Source of the DNA: Papio anubis
Lineage: Eukaryota; Chordata; Mammalia; Primates; Cercopithecidae
Length of the DNA: 64,000 nucleotides
Direction: 5' to 3'
Assembly (NCBI RefSeq): GCF_008728515.1
Contig: NC_044978.1
Location: 3,987,771 to 4,051,770, forward strand
In this document: positions 36,511 to 46,470 of the stretch, piece by piece
Position numbering within the stretch: the first letter of the stretch is position 1
Layout: the number at the start of each line of letters is the position of its first letter
Made by a program: the position numbers and the translations under genes
Notes under the pieces: generated by a model
The model's input: only the letters and a program-made list of their open reading frames with translations
What the model was told of the DNA's origin: nothing
The model's database searches: none

Positions 36511-37405
36511 TCAGTTAAAAAATGAGCAAAGGGCTAAAATAGTTTTCCAAAGAAGACATACAAATGGCAAACAGGCATATGAAAAGTTGTTCAACATCAC
36601 TAATCATCACGGAAATGCAAGTTAAAACCACAATGAGCCACCACCTCACACCTGTTAGGATGGCTATCACCCAAAAGTCAAAAGGTAACGAGTGTTGGTG
36701 AGGATGTGGAGAAAAGGGAGCCCTTGTAAGCTGTTGATGGGAGTGTAAATTGGTACAGACATTCTAAAAAATTGTGCAGTTTCCTCAAAACATTACAACT
36801 AGAACTACCGTATGATCTAGCAACCCCACTTCTGGGTATACATACAAAGGAAATGAGTAAATATGGAAACAGCCTAAGGACCTGTCCATGGGTGAATGGA
36901 TAAAGAAAATGTGGTGTATATACAAACAATGGGAAATTATTCAGCCCTAAGAAAGAAGAAAATCCTGCCATTTGCAACAACCTGTATGAGGACATTATGC
37001 TAAGTGAAACAAGTCAGACAGAGAAGGACAAATACTGTGTAATCTCACTTACATGTGGAGTCTAAATGTTGATCATAGAAACAGAGTCAAATGAGTGGTG
37101 GTTGCCGGGAATTGGTGGGGGGAGGAAAATGAGGTCAAAGGGCACAGACTTTCAGTTATAGGACAAATAAGTTCTGAGGATCTCATGCAGCATGGTGACT
37201 GTAGTTAATAAAACCGCATTGCACACTTGCAGCTCGCTAGGGGAGTAGATCCTAAATGTTCTTACCATACACAAAAAAGATAACGATGAGAAGTGATCAC
37301 TAACTTGATTGTGGTGATCATTTCACAGTACACACATCAAAGCAGCCCGTGGTGCACCTTAAATGTCTGCAGCTTTGTCAATTATACTTCAATACATCTA
37401 GGGAG
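36510..37405 (+). mobile_element. L1 (L1M-like) 3' end: partial ORF2 plus 3' UTR
   Basis: Collinear with the end of L1: 'tggcaaacaggcatatgaaa', 'ggaaatgcaagttaaaacca', 'cacctcacacctgttaggat', 'ttattcagccctaagaaaga', then the 3' UTR ending 'gtcaattatacttcaataca'. The reading frame is broken by many substitutions and indels, so it is inactive. It lacks the whole 5' part. Confidence 0.95.
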
Positions 37406-37971
37406 AACATGGAGTATGTTTTTAAGGGTGTGGAAGCAACAGGTGCAACTAGGAAATAAAAGGATGGAGGGGGCCCAGCTAAGAGAGCAGAAAGAAAAGA
37501 GGAGAGAGGGAGAGAAGTGAAGAAATGGGTTTGTGATGGCAAAGAGCTAAGCCCACACAGAGCCCTGGGGAAGGCACCAGCAGCAGAGAAGAAAGTTGCA
37601 AGGGAAGCAGGGCTACCCCAGCAGCAAGATCCCAGGGAGGGCAGCAAAGAGATAGGCCCAGGGACCAAGGACAGCCCAGCTGACAGAGGGCAGACTGCGA
37701 CCTCTGGGACACTGGAATGCATTGAGCAAGTGAGCTCCACTGCTGAGAGCCAGAAGGATGGTCAGAGAAGTTCCCAGCGGCCGCCCAGGAACGGCACTGA
37801 CTCACACTCTCCTCCTTTATATACTGGGTCTGAAAGTCAAAGACGCATTTAAAATTATTATATAAATCTCTGTGACTTAGAAAGTCTGATGTAGGTGATA
37901 TTTCTTGGATTCAGTCTTTTTCATTGAGGAGAATATGTTATAGGATGATTGCTAATGGTTAGAAGCATGAA
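37406..37971. other. purine-rich then mixed single-copy sequence
   Basis: Positions 37440-37530 are strongly purine-rich on +. Frames of 108-120 codons open on both strands between 37378 and 37852 because of the skewed composition; none has a recognisable domain. A GCGGCCGC octamer, rare in this composition, lies at 37777-37784. Confidence 0.4.
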
Positions 37972-38263
37972 CTTTTTTGTATGTTTTTTGAGATGGAGTC
38001 TCGCTCTGTGGTCCAGGCTGAAGTGCAGTGGTGCGATCTTGGCTCACTGCAACCTCCACCTCCCCTGGCTCAAGAAATTCTCCTGCCTCAGCCTCCTGAG
38101 CTGCTAGGATTACAGGCGTGCACCACCATGCCCAGCTAATTGTTGTATTCTTAGTGGAGATGGGTTTCACCATGTTGGCCAGGCTGGTCTCGAACTCCTG
38201 GCCTTAAGTGATCCATTCTTAACCTCCCAAAGTGCTGGGATTACAGGCGTGAGCCACTGCACA
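37972..38263 (-). mobile_element. Alu (AluS-like), antisense
   Basis: Both arms are present, from 'gagatggagtctcgctctgt' to 'ttacaggcgtgagccactgc'. AGAAGCATGAACTTT before and AGAAGCATGGACTTT after are an imperfect target-site duplication. Confidence 0.96.
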
Positions 38264-38279
38264 TAGAAGCATGGACTTT

Positions 38280-38500
38280 GGACTCACACATTGTTGGGTG
38301 GGAGTTCTGGTTTAGAAACCTGATTGCAGTGAAGTGAGCCGAGGTACAAAACCCCCTATGCCACAGTTCCCTCATCTAAATGAGTGTCGCCATAGTCCCA
38401 GGCATTAAAGACACGTGTGTTCGATATCGACGAGAGCACTGCATCTGACATAAAGAAGGGTCTCACACACGTCAGCCACTGCTGGTGTTGGTTTTTCCTG
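38280..38500 (+). mobile_element. MIR, sense (probable)
   Basis: 'ggtttagaaacctgattgca', 'acagttccctcatctaaatg', 'ttaaagacacgtgtgttcga' and 'actgctggtgttgg' follow MIR in order but at high divergence. Confidence 0.55.
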
Positions 38501-38736
38501 GGAGTTTATAGAAAGAATGTCTTCCGAATTCCCGTGCTCTAGTTACTCGTCTCTAAGTAAACTCTGGAGTCTTGAGAAGTCATGCACGTGTGTAGTTTAA
38601 GGGATGAGCAGCTGCTTCTGCCACTCTTCAGGGAGATCCTAGGTACCACTACAGTTCGTGTGAAGAGTAAGTCTCAGTGGCCTCAGCGGGACTCTAATGC
38701 TCATCCTACCATTTGCAGTGTTCGATCTGTGGTGTT

Positions 38737-39277
38737 AAAAGACTCAGGCTTCCCCTCTTACATAGTATTTGTTAGAAAACTCCCCAAACTATGTGCCCGG
38801 TCTGCTACCACTGTAGCCAGTGTCACTGGGCATCTCACTATTCTCTGACTGTAGCTGGTACCACAGCATCAACAGGTTCTCTAGAACGCAGACAATAGAA
38901 AGGAGTTGCTGGATTTGTCAAACTTTAAGTGGATCTAATGCTTATCGTTTTGGCCTGTTGGGTGGCTCTTCTTGGTGGAAGGTTCACAACCTGTGACTGA
39001 CTCCAGAGCTTCTACTTACCAATTTCAGAAAACTGGGTTTAGAGTATTTCCTCTGAGCATTCCTTCATGAGCTTTTACGAGGCGAAGTCTCCTTCCCTAT
39101 TTCCAAGATGGATACTTTGGGAAGGTAACACGTTCCCGTTCTCAAATTGATGTCAGTACATTTATGTTACGTTTTTCTCTAGTTTCGTAGCAGTGAGAGA
39201 ATAATGGGAATTTATATAAATAAAGCACGTGAGTATTTCAAGTTAAAAAAAAAAAAAAAAAGAAAAAGACTTAGGCT
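38737..39277 (+). pseudogene. processed retrocopy of an unidentified transcript 3' end
   Basis: A segment of about 510 bp (38751-39263) has the marks of an mRNA 3' end copied by L1 machinery. AATAAA at 39219-39224 lies 20 bases before an A17 run (39245-39261). The flanks AAAAGACTCAGGCT (38737-38750) and AAAAGACTTAGGCT (39264-39277) match at 13 of 14 positions. The left copy is preceded by TT, giving the L1 endonuclease site TT|AAAA. The body is not Alu, L1 or any other repeat I recognise, and no long frame spans it, so it is probably 3' UTR. The frame 38582-38848 straddles the left junction and is spurious. The source gene is unknown. Confidence 0.6.
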
Positions 39278-39999
39278 CCTGGGTGGATCAGGCCAGTGGG
39301 TCGATGGTGATGCTGTTAACCAAAGTGGGAATGGAGAAGACCTGGTTTGCTTTGATTTTGATATCAGGGCGAAAACGTTGAGACACATAGAACTTTCTAT
39401 CTTTGCTGGAAACACTGGTGAGCAGTGGGCAGTGCTGTTCTGGTTATCAGAAAGAAGTGGGGCAAATCGGGGCCTCACAGGTAGCCTAATTCAAGATATG
39501 GACTGAGGGTTGTATATATATAGCTTAATTAAGCATATATACTAGCTTTCAAGAGCCTTTTTTCTGATAAGAACATGTTTAATTAATAAAAGACTATGAT
39601 GATGTCTTTTAAGTCACCCTGCAAAGAAAGAGCCACATTTTTAAAAAACGAGGAGTTTTAAAAAGCTGTTAAGTGTGGTTGCTAAGTACACTTAGGTTAA
39701 ATGTTGAAACTGCCTCCATGAGTTTTTTTCTGCTTGTCACACATGAATTTTAAAAGCAACTCGTAATCTTTTTTTCTTTGTTTAAAAAAGTAATACAGGA
39801 TTTGACTGGCCTAAATGTCATTATCAGGAAGAAATAATGCAAGTTAAAAAAACCCAGGATATTGGGCCAATTTTAGTGATTTTACAGAGTTTGATACTGA
39901 GCAAAAGTTACTTATTTTCTGTTGAAGTTGTTAGAATTGCAAGTTCATTTTGGAAAAAATAAATAAGGATTAAGATAATACAGTGTCCCAAAGAGTTGG
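39278..39999. other. AT-rich single-copy sequence
   Basis: No gene or repeat family is seen. Overlapping frames at 39204-39506 (+) and 39212-39478 (-) begin in the poly(A) run of the retrocopy. Confidence 0.4.
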
Positions 40000-40450
40000 G
40001 GGAGGATTGAATGGATTATGTATTCTAATTGTGCAGGGCGAGGTCTGGCATGTGGGAGATGCTGAACAAATGTGAGCCGGCATTACTATCATTCTTGGTG
40101 TATGCATGCGTTCATGTAAAAGGCACACACTGTGCACCTCTATTCTCCAGGCTGTGTATGTTCAGTGGTGACTAGTCAACTTACTGCTCTTGGTGACTGT
40201 TTAGTCTTTGGGATGAGGGAGGGGAAACTGATAATCCTGCAGCAGCACAAGTGCCGAGGCAGAGGGAAGGCACAGAGTAGGGTGTGACTGACCCTCCTGG
40301 GCAACTTCAGTGTGTGCATGGTGAAGGCAGGGGCTTTAGATGGAGAAAGCATTGTCTGCAGGTGAACACGGCATGAAAGCATGTTGCAGGCTGGGTGGTG
40401 CGTCTGGAAAGTAGGAACAGTGGGGAGAACCGGGCATGGGGTGGTGTGGG
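40000..40450. mobile_element. MIR tail followed by L2-like antisense fragment
   Basis: Positions 40000-40075 ('gaggtctggcatgtgggaga', 'tgctgaacaaatg') resemble a MIR or L2 tail in sense. Positions 40090-40240 ('cacactgtgcacctctattc', 'caggctgtgtatgttcagtg') resemble L2 in antisense. The remainder is uncertain. Confidence 0.4.
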
Positions 40451-40454
40451 GGGA

Positions 40455-40680
40455 ATAGAAGAGCTTTGCAGTCACATAAACTTGGAATTCATTCCCAGCT
40501 CTGTATTGCTAACTTGGTCTTGGGGAACAGGCTCCTGGGCTTTTCCTATTTCCCTACTTAGGGGGAAGAGATAATAGCGCTTACATCTGAGTATTATCAT
40601 TAGGATTAAATGAGATTATTGCAAAATGACCGGCATAGCGCCTGGCACATCAGAGGCAGAATGAATGGTCACCTATGCCT
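40455..40680 (+). mobile_element. MIR, sense
   Basis: 'gctttgcagtcacataaact', 'ctctgtattgctaacttggt', 'aggattaaatgagattattg' and 'catagcgcctggcacatca' are in MIR order. Confidence 0.8.
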
Positions 40681-40740
40681 ATTTTTGTCATCAGCATCAG
40701 GATCAGCATCATGTTAAGTAGTCTGGGTTAATTCTTTAGG

Positions 40741-40769
40741 GAAAAAAAAAAGAGAGAGAGAGAGAGAGG
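40741..40769. repeat. (A)n(GA)n microsatellite
   Basis: An A run followed by GA dinucleotides, in a purine-rich context after the MIR. Confidence 0.85.
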
Positions 40770-41216
40770 GAGAACCATTGGAGCTTCTTTATAGAGGAAA
40801 AGTAATGATCATATTTGTTGGTGAAAAATATGTAACCGGTAGCAGTATCAAATTAAATGAAGAGCACAGGAAAAGATTATGAAAAGATGGTGTCAATGAA
40901 TTAGACAGGAGAACACCCTGGGCATGAGCTAAGGTGATGGGGCCAGGAGAAACGAGCGAGGAATGTGATCAGTCAGGCCCTGCTCTGTGTCAGTCGCTCT
41001 TCTAAGTGTCTGGAACGCGTCTGAAACAGTGACTGCCAAACAGTCTTCAAAACAGGCAATTCTACTTGAGTGTGATGCTGCGCTGCTAGAGGTGCCCGGG
41101 ATGCAGAGTGAGGGAAATCTGGGGGTACCCGTGGCTTGTGGAGGAGCCTCTCAGGTTTCTCTGAAGAAGTGCGTGAGGTGGGGCCTAAGAATATGTCCAC
41201 ATTCGCCCTGGAAGCT

Positions 41217-41366
41217 GCCCAGCCCCGCCGTGACCAGGGAATAGCGTGGCCACAGCGCCCAGGCATGCCCAGCCCCGCCGTGACCAGGGAACGGCGTGGC
41301 CGCAGCGCCCAAGCATGCCCAGCCCCGCCGTGACCAGGGAATAGCGTGGCCACAGCGCCCAGGCAT
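41217..41366. repeat. 50-bp minisatellite, exactly 3 copies
   Basis: Three units of 50 bp start GCCCAGCCCCGCCGTGACCA at 41217, 41267 and 41317. Units 1 and 3 are identical; unit 2 differs at three sites. Each has four or more CpGs, far above the surrounding density. Because 50 is not a multiple of 3, an open frame through the array reads a different frame in each unit, so it would not encode a protein repeat. Confidence 0.97.
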
Positions 41367-41610
41367 GGAGCGATGGATTCTGAGCCCTGGGAGCCATTGG
41401 TATGGCTGGAATGCAGGATGCACGATATGGAGAGATAGTGAGTAAAATCGGGCAAGCAGACTAGAGCCAGATGGTGGTGCCACTGTGTCACCCTAAGCTA
41501 GATGGGAAGGCCCTGAGACATTTCAAGCAGGAAGGTGAAGTAGGATTTCCTTTATAAGGCAGCTACTCTGGTGTGAGAGCACCACTGAGGTAGGGTGGGA
41601 ATGAATTCAA

Positions 41611-41778
41611 GAATTTCACATAGGGCCAGGTGGGGTGGCTCATGCTTGTTAATCCCAACACTTTCAGAGGTAGAGGCAGGAGGATTACTTGAGCCAAGGA
41701 GTTTGAGACCACCCCGGGCAACAGAGTGATCCCGTCTCTACAGGAAAATTAAAAAAAAAAAAGGGAATTTCCCATAGG
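41611..41778 (+). mobile_element. free left Alu monomer (FLAM) with 14-bp TSD
   Basis: The body 41625-41764 is a single Alu left arm ('gtggggtggctcatgcttg' to 'cccgtctctacaggaaaatt') followed directly by an A run with no right arm. Flanks GAATTTCACATAGG (41611-41624) and GAATTTCCCATAGG (41765-41778) match at 13 of 14 positions. The duplicated target lies inside L2 sequence. Confidence 0.85.
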
Positions 41779-42060
41779 AGGACAGTACAGTAATCCAGGA
41801 AGAGGGTGAACGGCCCAGCTAGGACAGGACAGTACAGTAGAGCTGGGGGGAAGTGCTGGCATGGAGAGATTGTGGAGACAGAACCAACAGTTCTCAGTCG
41901 GCATTTGGGAGTAAAAGCAGGCTATGGTTTGATTACCAGGTTTCTGTCTTGGGAAAATAAGATATGGAAAAAGCATTTTGGGGGAAGAAGATAGTGAAGT
42001 TGGTTTGAGACTTTCTGAGATGGAGATGCAGGTGGAACACTTACATGGATATGTGGTTTA

Positions 42061-42078
42061 AAAAAAAAAAAAAAAAAG
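42061..42078. repeat. A18 run
   Basis: A homopolymer at the boundary between the antisense L2 and the hAT-like element. It has no upstream AATAAA, so it does not look like a transcript end. Confidence 0.95.
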
Positions 42079-42081
42079 GTC

Positions 42082-42345
42082 TAGACCAATAGAAATATAT
42101 TGAGCAGCAAACAGAAGCCACATATGTAATAATTTTTAATGTTCTATCAGCCACATTTTAAAAAGTAAAAATAAACAGATGCCACCAACTTTTATAACAT
42201 TTTTAACCTAGTACAACCAAAATATTAAGATTTCAACAGTATAAAAAATAGTAATGACTTACTTGACATTCTTTTTTTTTATATATCTAGCATGTATTTT
42301 ACAGGATAACACATTTCAGTGCAAGCGAGCCAAGTGCCCAGGAGC
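42082..42345 (+). mobile_element. hAT-type non-autonomous DNA transposon remnant
   Basis: Starts 'ctagaccaatagaaatatat' and ends near 'cgtggcccgtggctgcc'. It shares collinear blocks with 60120-60665 in this window, including CCAAAATA followed by TTTCAACA, and CTAGCATG(T/C)ATTTTA. The subfamily is not resolved. A-rich and non-coding. Confidence 0.6.
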
Positions 42346-42990
42346 CACACGTGGCCCGTGGCTGCCATGTAGACCTTCAGAGGCTGGGCAGGAGGTGTCT
42401 GCTGGAGAGTGACTAGGATAAAAGCCTTCTCTGAAGGTGCAGATCCAAGAGAGCTGATGCAGGGAGGGTGCAGCGGAGGTGCACTTGTCCCAGCGGCAGG
42501 AGAGAGGAAGGAATTGCCGAAGCTGCCCCGACCTCATTCTTCTATTTTTGAGGGTGTAGGATGTGAGATTGGAGTCTCAGAAATGTTGGGAACTTTGTTT
42601 ATCTCTGTTGGAATTTACACAATCAGAACCTGCTATAGAAATTTGCAGGGCCCAGCGCAAGATGAAAAGGCAGTTCCAAAATTACGATGAATAAGTTATA
42701 GATGCTGACAGCAGGGTATCGAACAGAACACCTGGCCGTTCTAAGCACAGGGGCCGTGCACATGCTCAGTTTGCAAGCTCAGGAAGCCCGCCCTGTACAC
42801 ACCACTTGCATTTTTAGGCATCATCTGTGAACACAGTTTACTTAGTGAGATGATTAATGACTTTGGGCTACTGTGGGGTGTTGCTGCTGGGAGCCACTCT
42901 TCCTGGCTGGAGGTGAAAGCAGCTTCTCCTCAGGCCGGAGGTCTGGGTGCACCAGTCCTGTCAGATCCTTCCCACATTCCTCACACAGAC
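42346..42990. other. single-copy sequence, no gene seen
   Basis: Mixed composition. The frames at 42409-42690 (+) and 42316-42537 (-) have no recognisable product. No repeat family is assigned. Confidence 0.35.
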
Positions 42991-43113
42991 AGGACCTCAA
43001 TCATGCCCAGACCCATCGCCCTGACCCTCAGTCACACACCCAGGACCTCAATCATGCCCAGACCCATCGCCCTGACCCTCAGTCACACACCCAGGACCTC
43101 AGTCATGCCCAGA
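42991..43113. repeat. 51-bp minisatellite, 2.4 copies
   Basis: Units start AGGACCTCAATCATGCCCAG at 42991 and 43042, identical over 51 bp, and a partial third unit covers 43093-43113. As 51 is 17 codons, frames stay in register and two + frames (42850-43155 and 42873-43424) encode 17-residue repeats. The unit is short-range and has no gene context. Confidence 0.95.
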
Positions 43114-44084
43114 AGCATCATGTCAAGGGGGCCCACCGAGTCCCCAGCCTGCTAGAAATCTGGCAGCTCCTCGTTATCATTCTACTTGTAGAAATTCCTC
43201 TTTTTCCACATCTTGTCATGGTGAGAACAGCCAACACGGACGCTTTAGATTGGGCTTCCTTAGAGGGGTCGGGGAGGGAGAACTGGACCCAGGAACCACC
43301 ATCTGAATTCCCCGAGATCAGCAGGATATCTAGAGAGCTGAGGCTGGGCCATGTATCTGCAGTTCTTGTCCCAGAGCAGTGCTTTGAAGACACCTTATTT
43401 AGATTTTTATATTTGTGGCTGTGACTGCAATTCCCCTGCTTTAAAAATGTAAATTTAATGATCACTTTCAGACTTTCCCTGTAGTACATTATTTATGAAC
43501 ATAGGACCTGCCTCCCTGAACAGCACCAAGCACCCATGGCTCAGACACTCATCAGTGTGGCTGTCCCCACCCACCGCCTGGATTTCCTCCTCTTCCTCCT
43601 CCATCTGTCTCTCCACTCTCTCTCTACTGCCCTCTCTCCCCAGCCCAATGTCATTTCTTTACCTGGTTATTTTTAAAATCCAAAAAATAATTTGAAGTGC
43701 CATTTGTTACACTTAAGAAACAATTTTATGTCCCCAGTGTTTGGTCACTTAGTTTTAAAAGTCAGTAAATAACAGTATTTTTTTTCTTTTAAAAAAGAAA
43801 GTATAACAAGTGCTTTTTGATAGACTCTCCCTTTGTTTGTGCCTTGTCAAAGGCAGGACTCCCCCAGTTCTGCACCAATGTCCCTCCAATTTTGCAGGAC
43901 AGGAGGGGGCAGGCCGGGCAGGAGCCTGTGGAGACCAAGGCCCGGTCATGGATTTAGCCTTCGAGGAGGTGTGGCTGCTGCCCTGTGACTCCGTATCTTT
44001 CAATCACAGGCTCGGTCTCCATAAAGAAGGATGCTGTGCCTAGATCATAGGACCAATCGTTCTCTTATATGAAATAATTTGTGC
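43114..44084. other. single-copy sequence, no gene seen
   Basis: Pyrimidine-rich at 43565-43650. Frames at 43118-43489 (-), 43495-43695 (+), 43755-44003 (-) and 43810-44043 (+) have no recognisable domain. No transposon is assigned. Confidence 0.35.
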
Positions 44085-44150
44085 AAAGGATACCTCACAG
44101 GGCCTGGCACATAACTGGCTCTCAATCCATAATAACTTCATCATCAATAA
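44085..44150 (+). mobile_element. MIR 3' tail fragment
   Basis: 'cacagggcctggcacataac' and 'tggctctcaatccataataa' match the MIR tail. Confidence 0.6.
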
Positions 44151-44794
44151 AACAATCTCCAGAGATGGAAGGGAAATCTTTGGCCCAGACAAGCTTTGTT
44201 TTGTCAAGCTCTCCCAGAGGTCTTGACCAAACAAAGCTCACCTGGGCCAACAATAAAAAAATACACAAAATAAAAATAAATTTCCCTAATAGATAAACAA
44301 TTAAATAAAAATCTTCTTAATACACAATCCATTTGACTTTCCATGATCATGTTGTTCTTAAACTGTTGAAGTCCAACTTAAAACTCAAAGAAACTTCATT
44401 AGAGGGTAACCAACATACTCTTGTATCTTCTGGTCCTAACTGATTACATTGCACTGAGGCAAACTAATCATCTGGATAAATTATGTGGAGTATTCACGGC
44501 AAAAATGATGATAGGATAGAATATGGGAGATCACTGTCTTCTAAAGGCCTCATTCCCAAAGAACAGCCATCCCGCCATTGCCTAGGCTGACAGAGACTGC
44601 AGTGCCGCAATCCTGAAGCACTTGCTTCAGAATGCATCATATGATCTTTTCCCAACAGAATTCGGATTACCTGCTTAATGGTGTTTTTCTTGGGCTGATC
44701 TAAAATGAGTCTTCACATCACATGGTATTGGAGCTTTGTGATCTGCAGGGTTAGTTAAGAATGTAAAATAACATCAAGTATTCTTATAAATAAT
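44151..44794. other. single-copy sequence, no gene seen
   Basis: AT-rich, with no repeat family or frame of interest. Confidence 0.4.
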
Positions 44795-45030
44795 AATAAT
44801 GGCCACAGTTCATTCAATGCACTCTGTGTCGGGCAGCGTGCCAAATTCTTTAAATACCTCTCATTGACTATTCACACGAACGCTCTGATGAGGACATTAT
44901 TCTCATTTTACAGCAGAGGAAACAGGCGCAGAGAAGTTAAACAGCTTGCACAGGGTCACACATGTGGGGAAAGTGGGATTCCAGCTTGAGTCGGCCAGAT
45001 TCCAAGCCCTGCACTTCCAACAGTTTTCCA
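44795..45030 (-). mobile_element. MIR, antisense, well preserved
   Basis: 'cattctcattttacagcaga'-like core, 'ggaaacaggcgcagagaagt', 'gcttgcacagggtcacacat' and 'ccagattccaagccctgcac' are in order. The two + frames at 44946-45147 arise from it. Confidence 0.85.
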
Positions 45031-45240
45031 GACTGCCCATTTGTGGGAACGACAGATCAGCCAAAAGAAAATGTTACATTTCTCATTTTATCATTCTCTC
45101 TGTGTTTTTTGCTCAAGAGCTCTATGGAAACCGTTATTTATAAGTGAACACCAAATTTCCTTATCCTCAAGACCAGAAATAGCATGACAATAAAAAGAAG
45201 GAGGAAGAAAAAAACAATCTAGGATGTCAACAATGATTGT

Positions 45241-45275
45241 TTTTCTAAAGTTTTTATTTTTTTCTTTTTGCTTGT

Positions 45276-45308
<33 letters not shown>

Positions 45309-45603
45309 CTTGATGGAGTCACTCTCTGTCACCCAGGTCAGAGTGCAGTGGTGCAATCTTGGCTCACTGCAGCCTCTGCCTCCCAGGTTCAAGCAATTCC
45401 CCTGCCTCAACCTCCTGAGGAGCTGAGACTACAGGCGCCTGCCACCACACCCAGCTAATTTTTGTATTTTTAGTAGAGACGGGGTTTCGCCATGTTGGCC
45501 AGGCTGGTTTCGAACTCTTGACCTCAGTTGATCCTCCTGTCTTGGCCTCCCAAACTGCTGGGTTTATAGGCGTGAACCACCGTGCCCATCCCATATTTTC
45601 TAA
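45241..45603 (-). mobile_element. Alu, antisense, with (TC)n-expanded tail
   Basis: The body is about 45250-45594. The poly(A)-tail complement has become a TC microsatellite (45276-45302). Flanks TTTTCTAAA at 45241-45249 and 45595-45603 match. The frames of 63 and 76 codons in it are Alu-derived. Confidence 0.93.
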
Positions 45604-46324
45604 ATCTACTTAACGTGATGAAAATTTCAAAATGAGGAGATGTATCTAGAATTGGGCCAAAGGAAATTTAGGTAACACCAAGCATGTTTAGACATTTAAC
45701 TAGGATGCTACAAGACTAAGCAATAGAAAACAAATTTTTAAGCCTCTGAATATAAATATTTTATTGATTGCCTTCCATTATTAAAATTTGCTTCAATTTT
45801 ACATTGGGACATTATTTAGAAGCTGTCCCATTAGAAAACTGATTATCACCAAGTTGATCTTCCATGCCAGTGGGCTATTGCTCTTCAGTGCCAGTGGGCC
45901 TGTTTACTGGCGGTGGTGGTTTTACCCCTGGATTAAGAATGATTAGCTCTACTTTGGAACCAAATACGGTTCACATGGAGTTCAAAAGGAATCCAGAGTC
46001 CTGTGGCCCTGTACATGTTGAACAATTTCCCTTTGTTGACTGTCAGCACTCTGATCTAAAGAAGAAAATGGTTACTCTCACGGCGTGTACTTGTGGGTAA
46101 AAACAATCTTATTTTTTTCACATTTTTAAGAGAGTATCTAGTGTGACAAATATCAAGTATGAGCACTCACTTTTATAATAAATTCCATTTTGCAGATTAG
46201 TCCTAACATGCTAGGTGAAAGAGTTCACCCAAGGCACTTAAAGTAAGAAAAATAAAAAACAAGTCAAGAGGTCATCCTCGGAACATCCACTGTTTGATAT
46301 ACACTGTACAGCCTCACCTTGGCT
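45604..46324. other. single-copy sequence, no gene seen
   Basis: The + frame 45864-46100 (78 codons) ends in clear sequence without a repeat, but I recognise no family. A short repeat GCCAGTGGGC occurs twice at about 45867-45899. Confidence 0.35.
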
Positions 46325-46470
46325 GGCTTTGTGCATCCATTATTCCATCATTCACTTTTCTCCACCATGAGCTAGGCTTTTTCTATGGGGCGGACACTGT
46401 GCTATATGAACAAAACGAAGTCATTGCCCTCCTGGACCTTCCACGCTCAACGTATACAAGGTCTATGTAT
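46325..46470 (-). mobile_element. L2 3' end, antisense
   Basis: 'tccatcattcacttttctcc', 'gcggacactgtgctatatga' and 'gtcattgccctcctggacct' match the complement of the L2 tail. The + frame 46294-46563 runs through it. Confidence 0.75.

Larger units (their letters stand above)
40960..42060 (-). mobile_element. long L2, antisense, carrying a tandem repeat and a FLAM
   Basis: L2 complement blocks appear in order: 'gccctgctctgtgtcagtcg', 'gatgggaaggccctgagaca', 'ttcaagcaggaaggtgaagt', 'cagtacagtaatccaggaag' and 'tttgagactttctgagatgg'. Within it lie a 50-bp tandem repeat (41217-41366) and a free left Alu monomer (41625-41764). Frames up to 172 codons in this stretch read through the tandem repeat and are not genes. 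Confidence 0.65.

Noticed and set aside
37777..37784. NotI-type GCGGCCGC as a CpG-island marker
   Set aside because: Single site in a segment without wider CpG enrichment.
40973..41491. 172-codon minus-strand frame with apparent peptide repeats
   Set aside because: The repeats come from the 50-bp array, which shifts frame in every unit, so it is not a protein repeat; the surroundings are L2.
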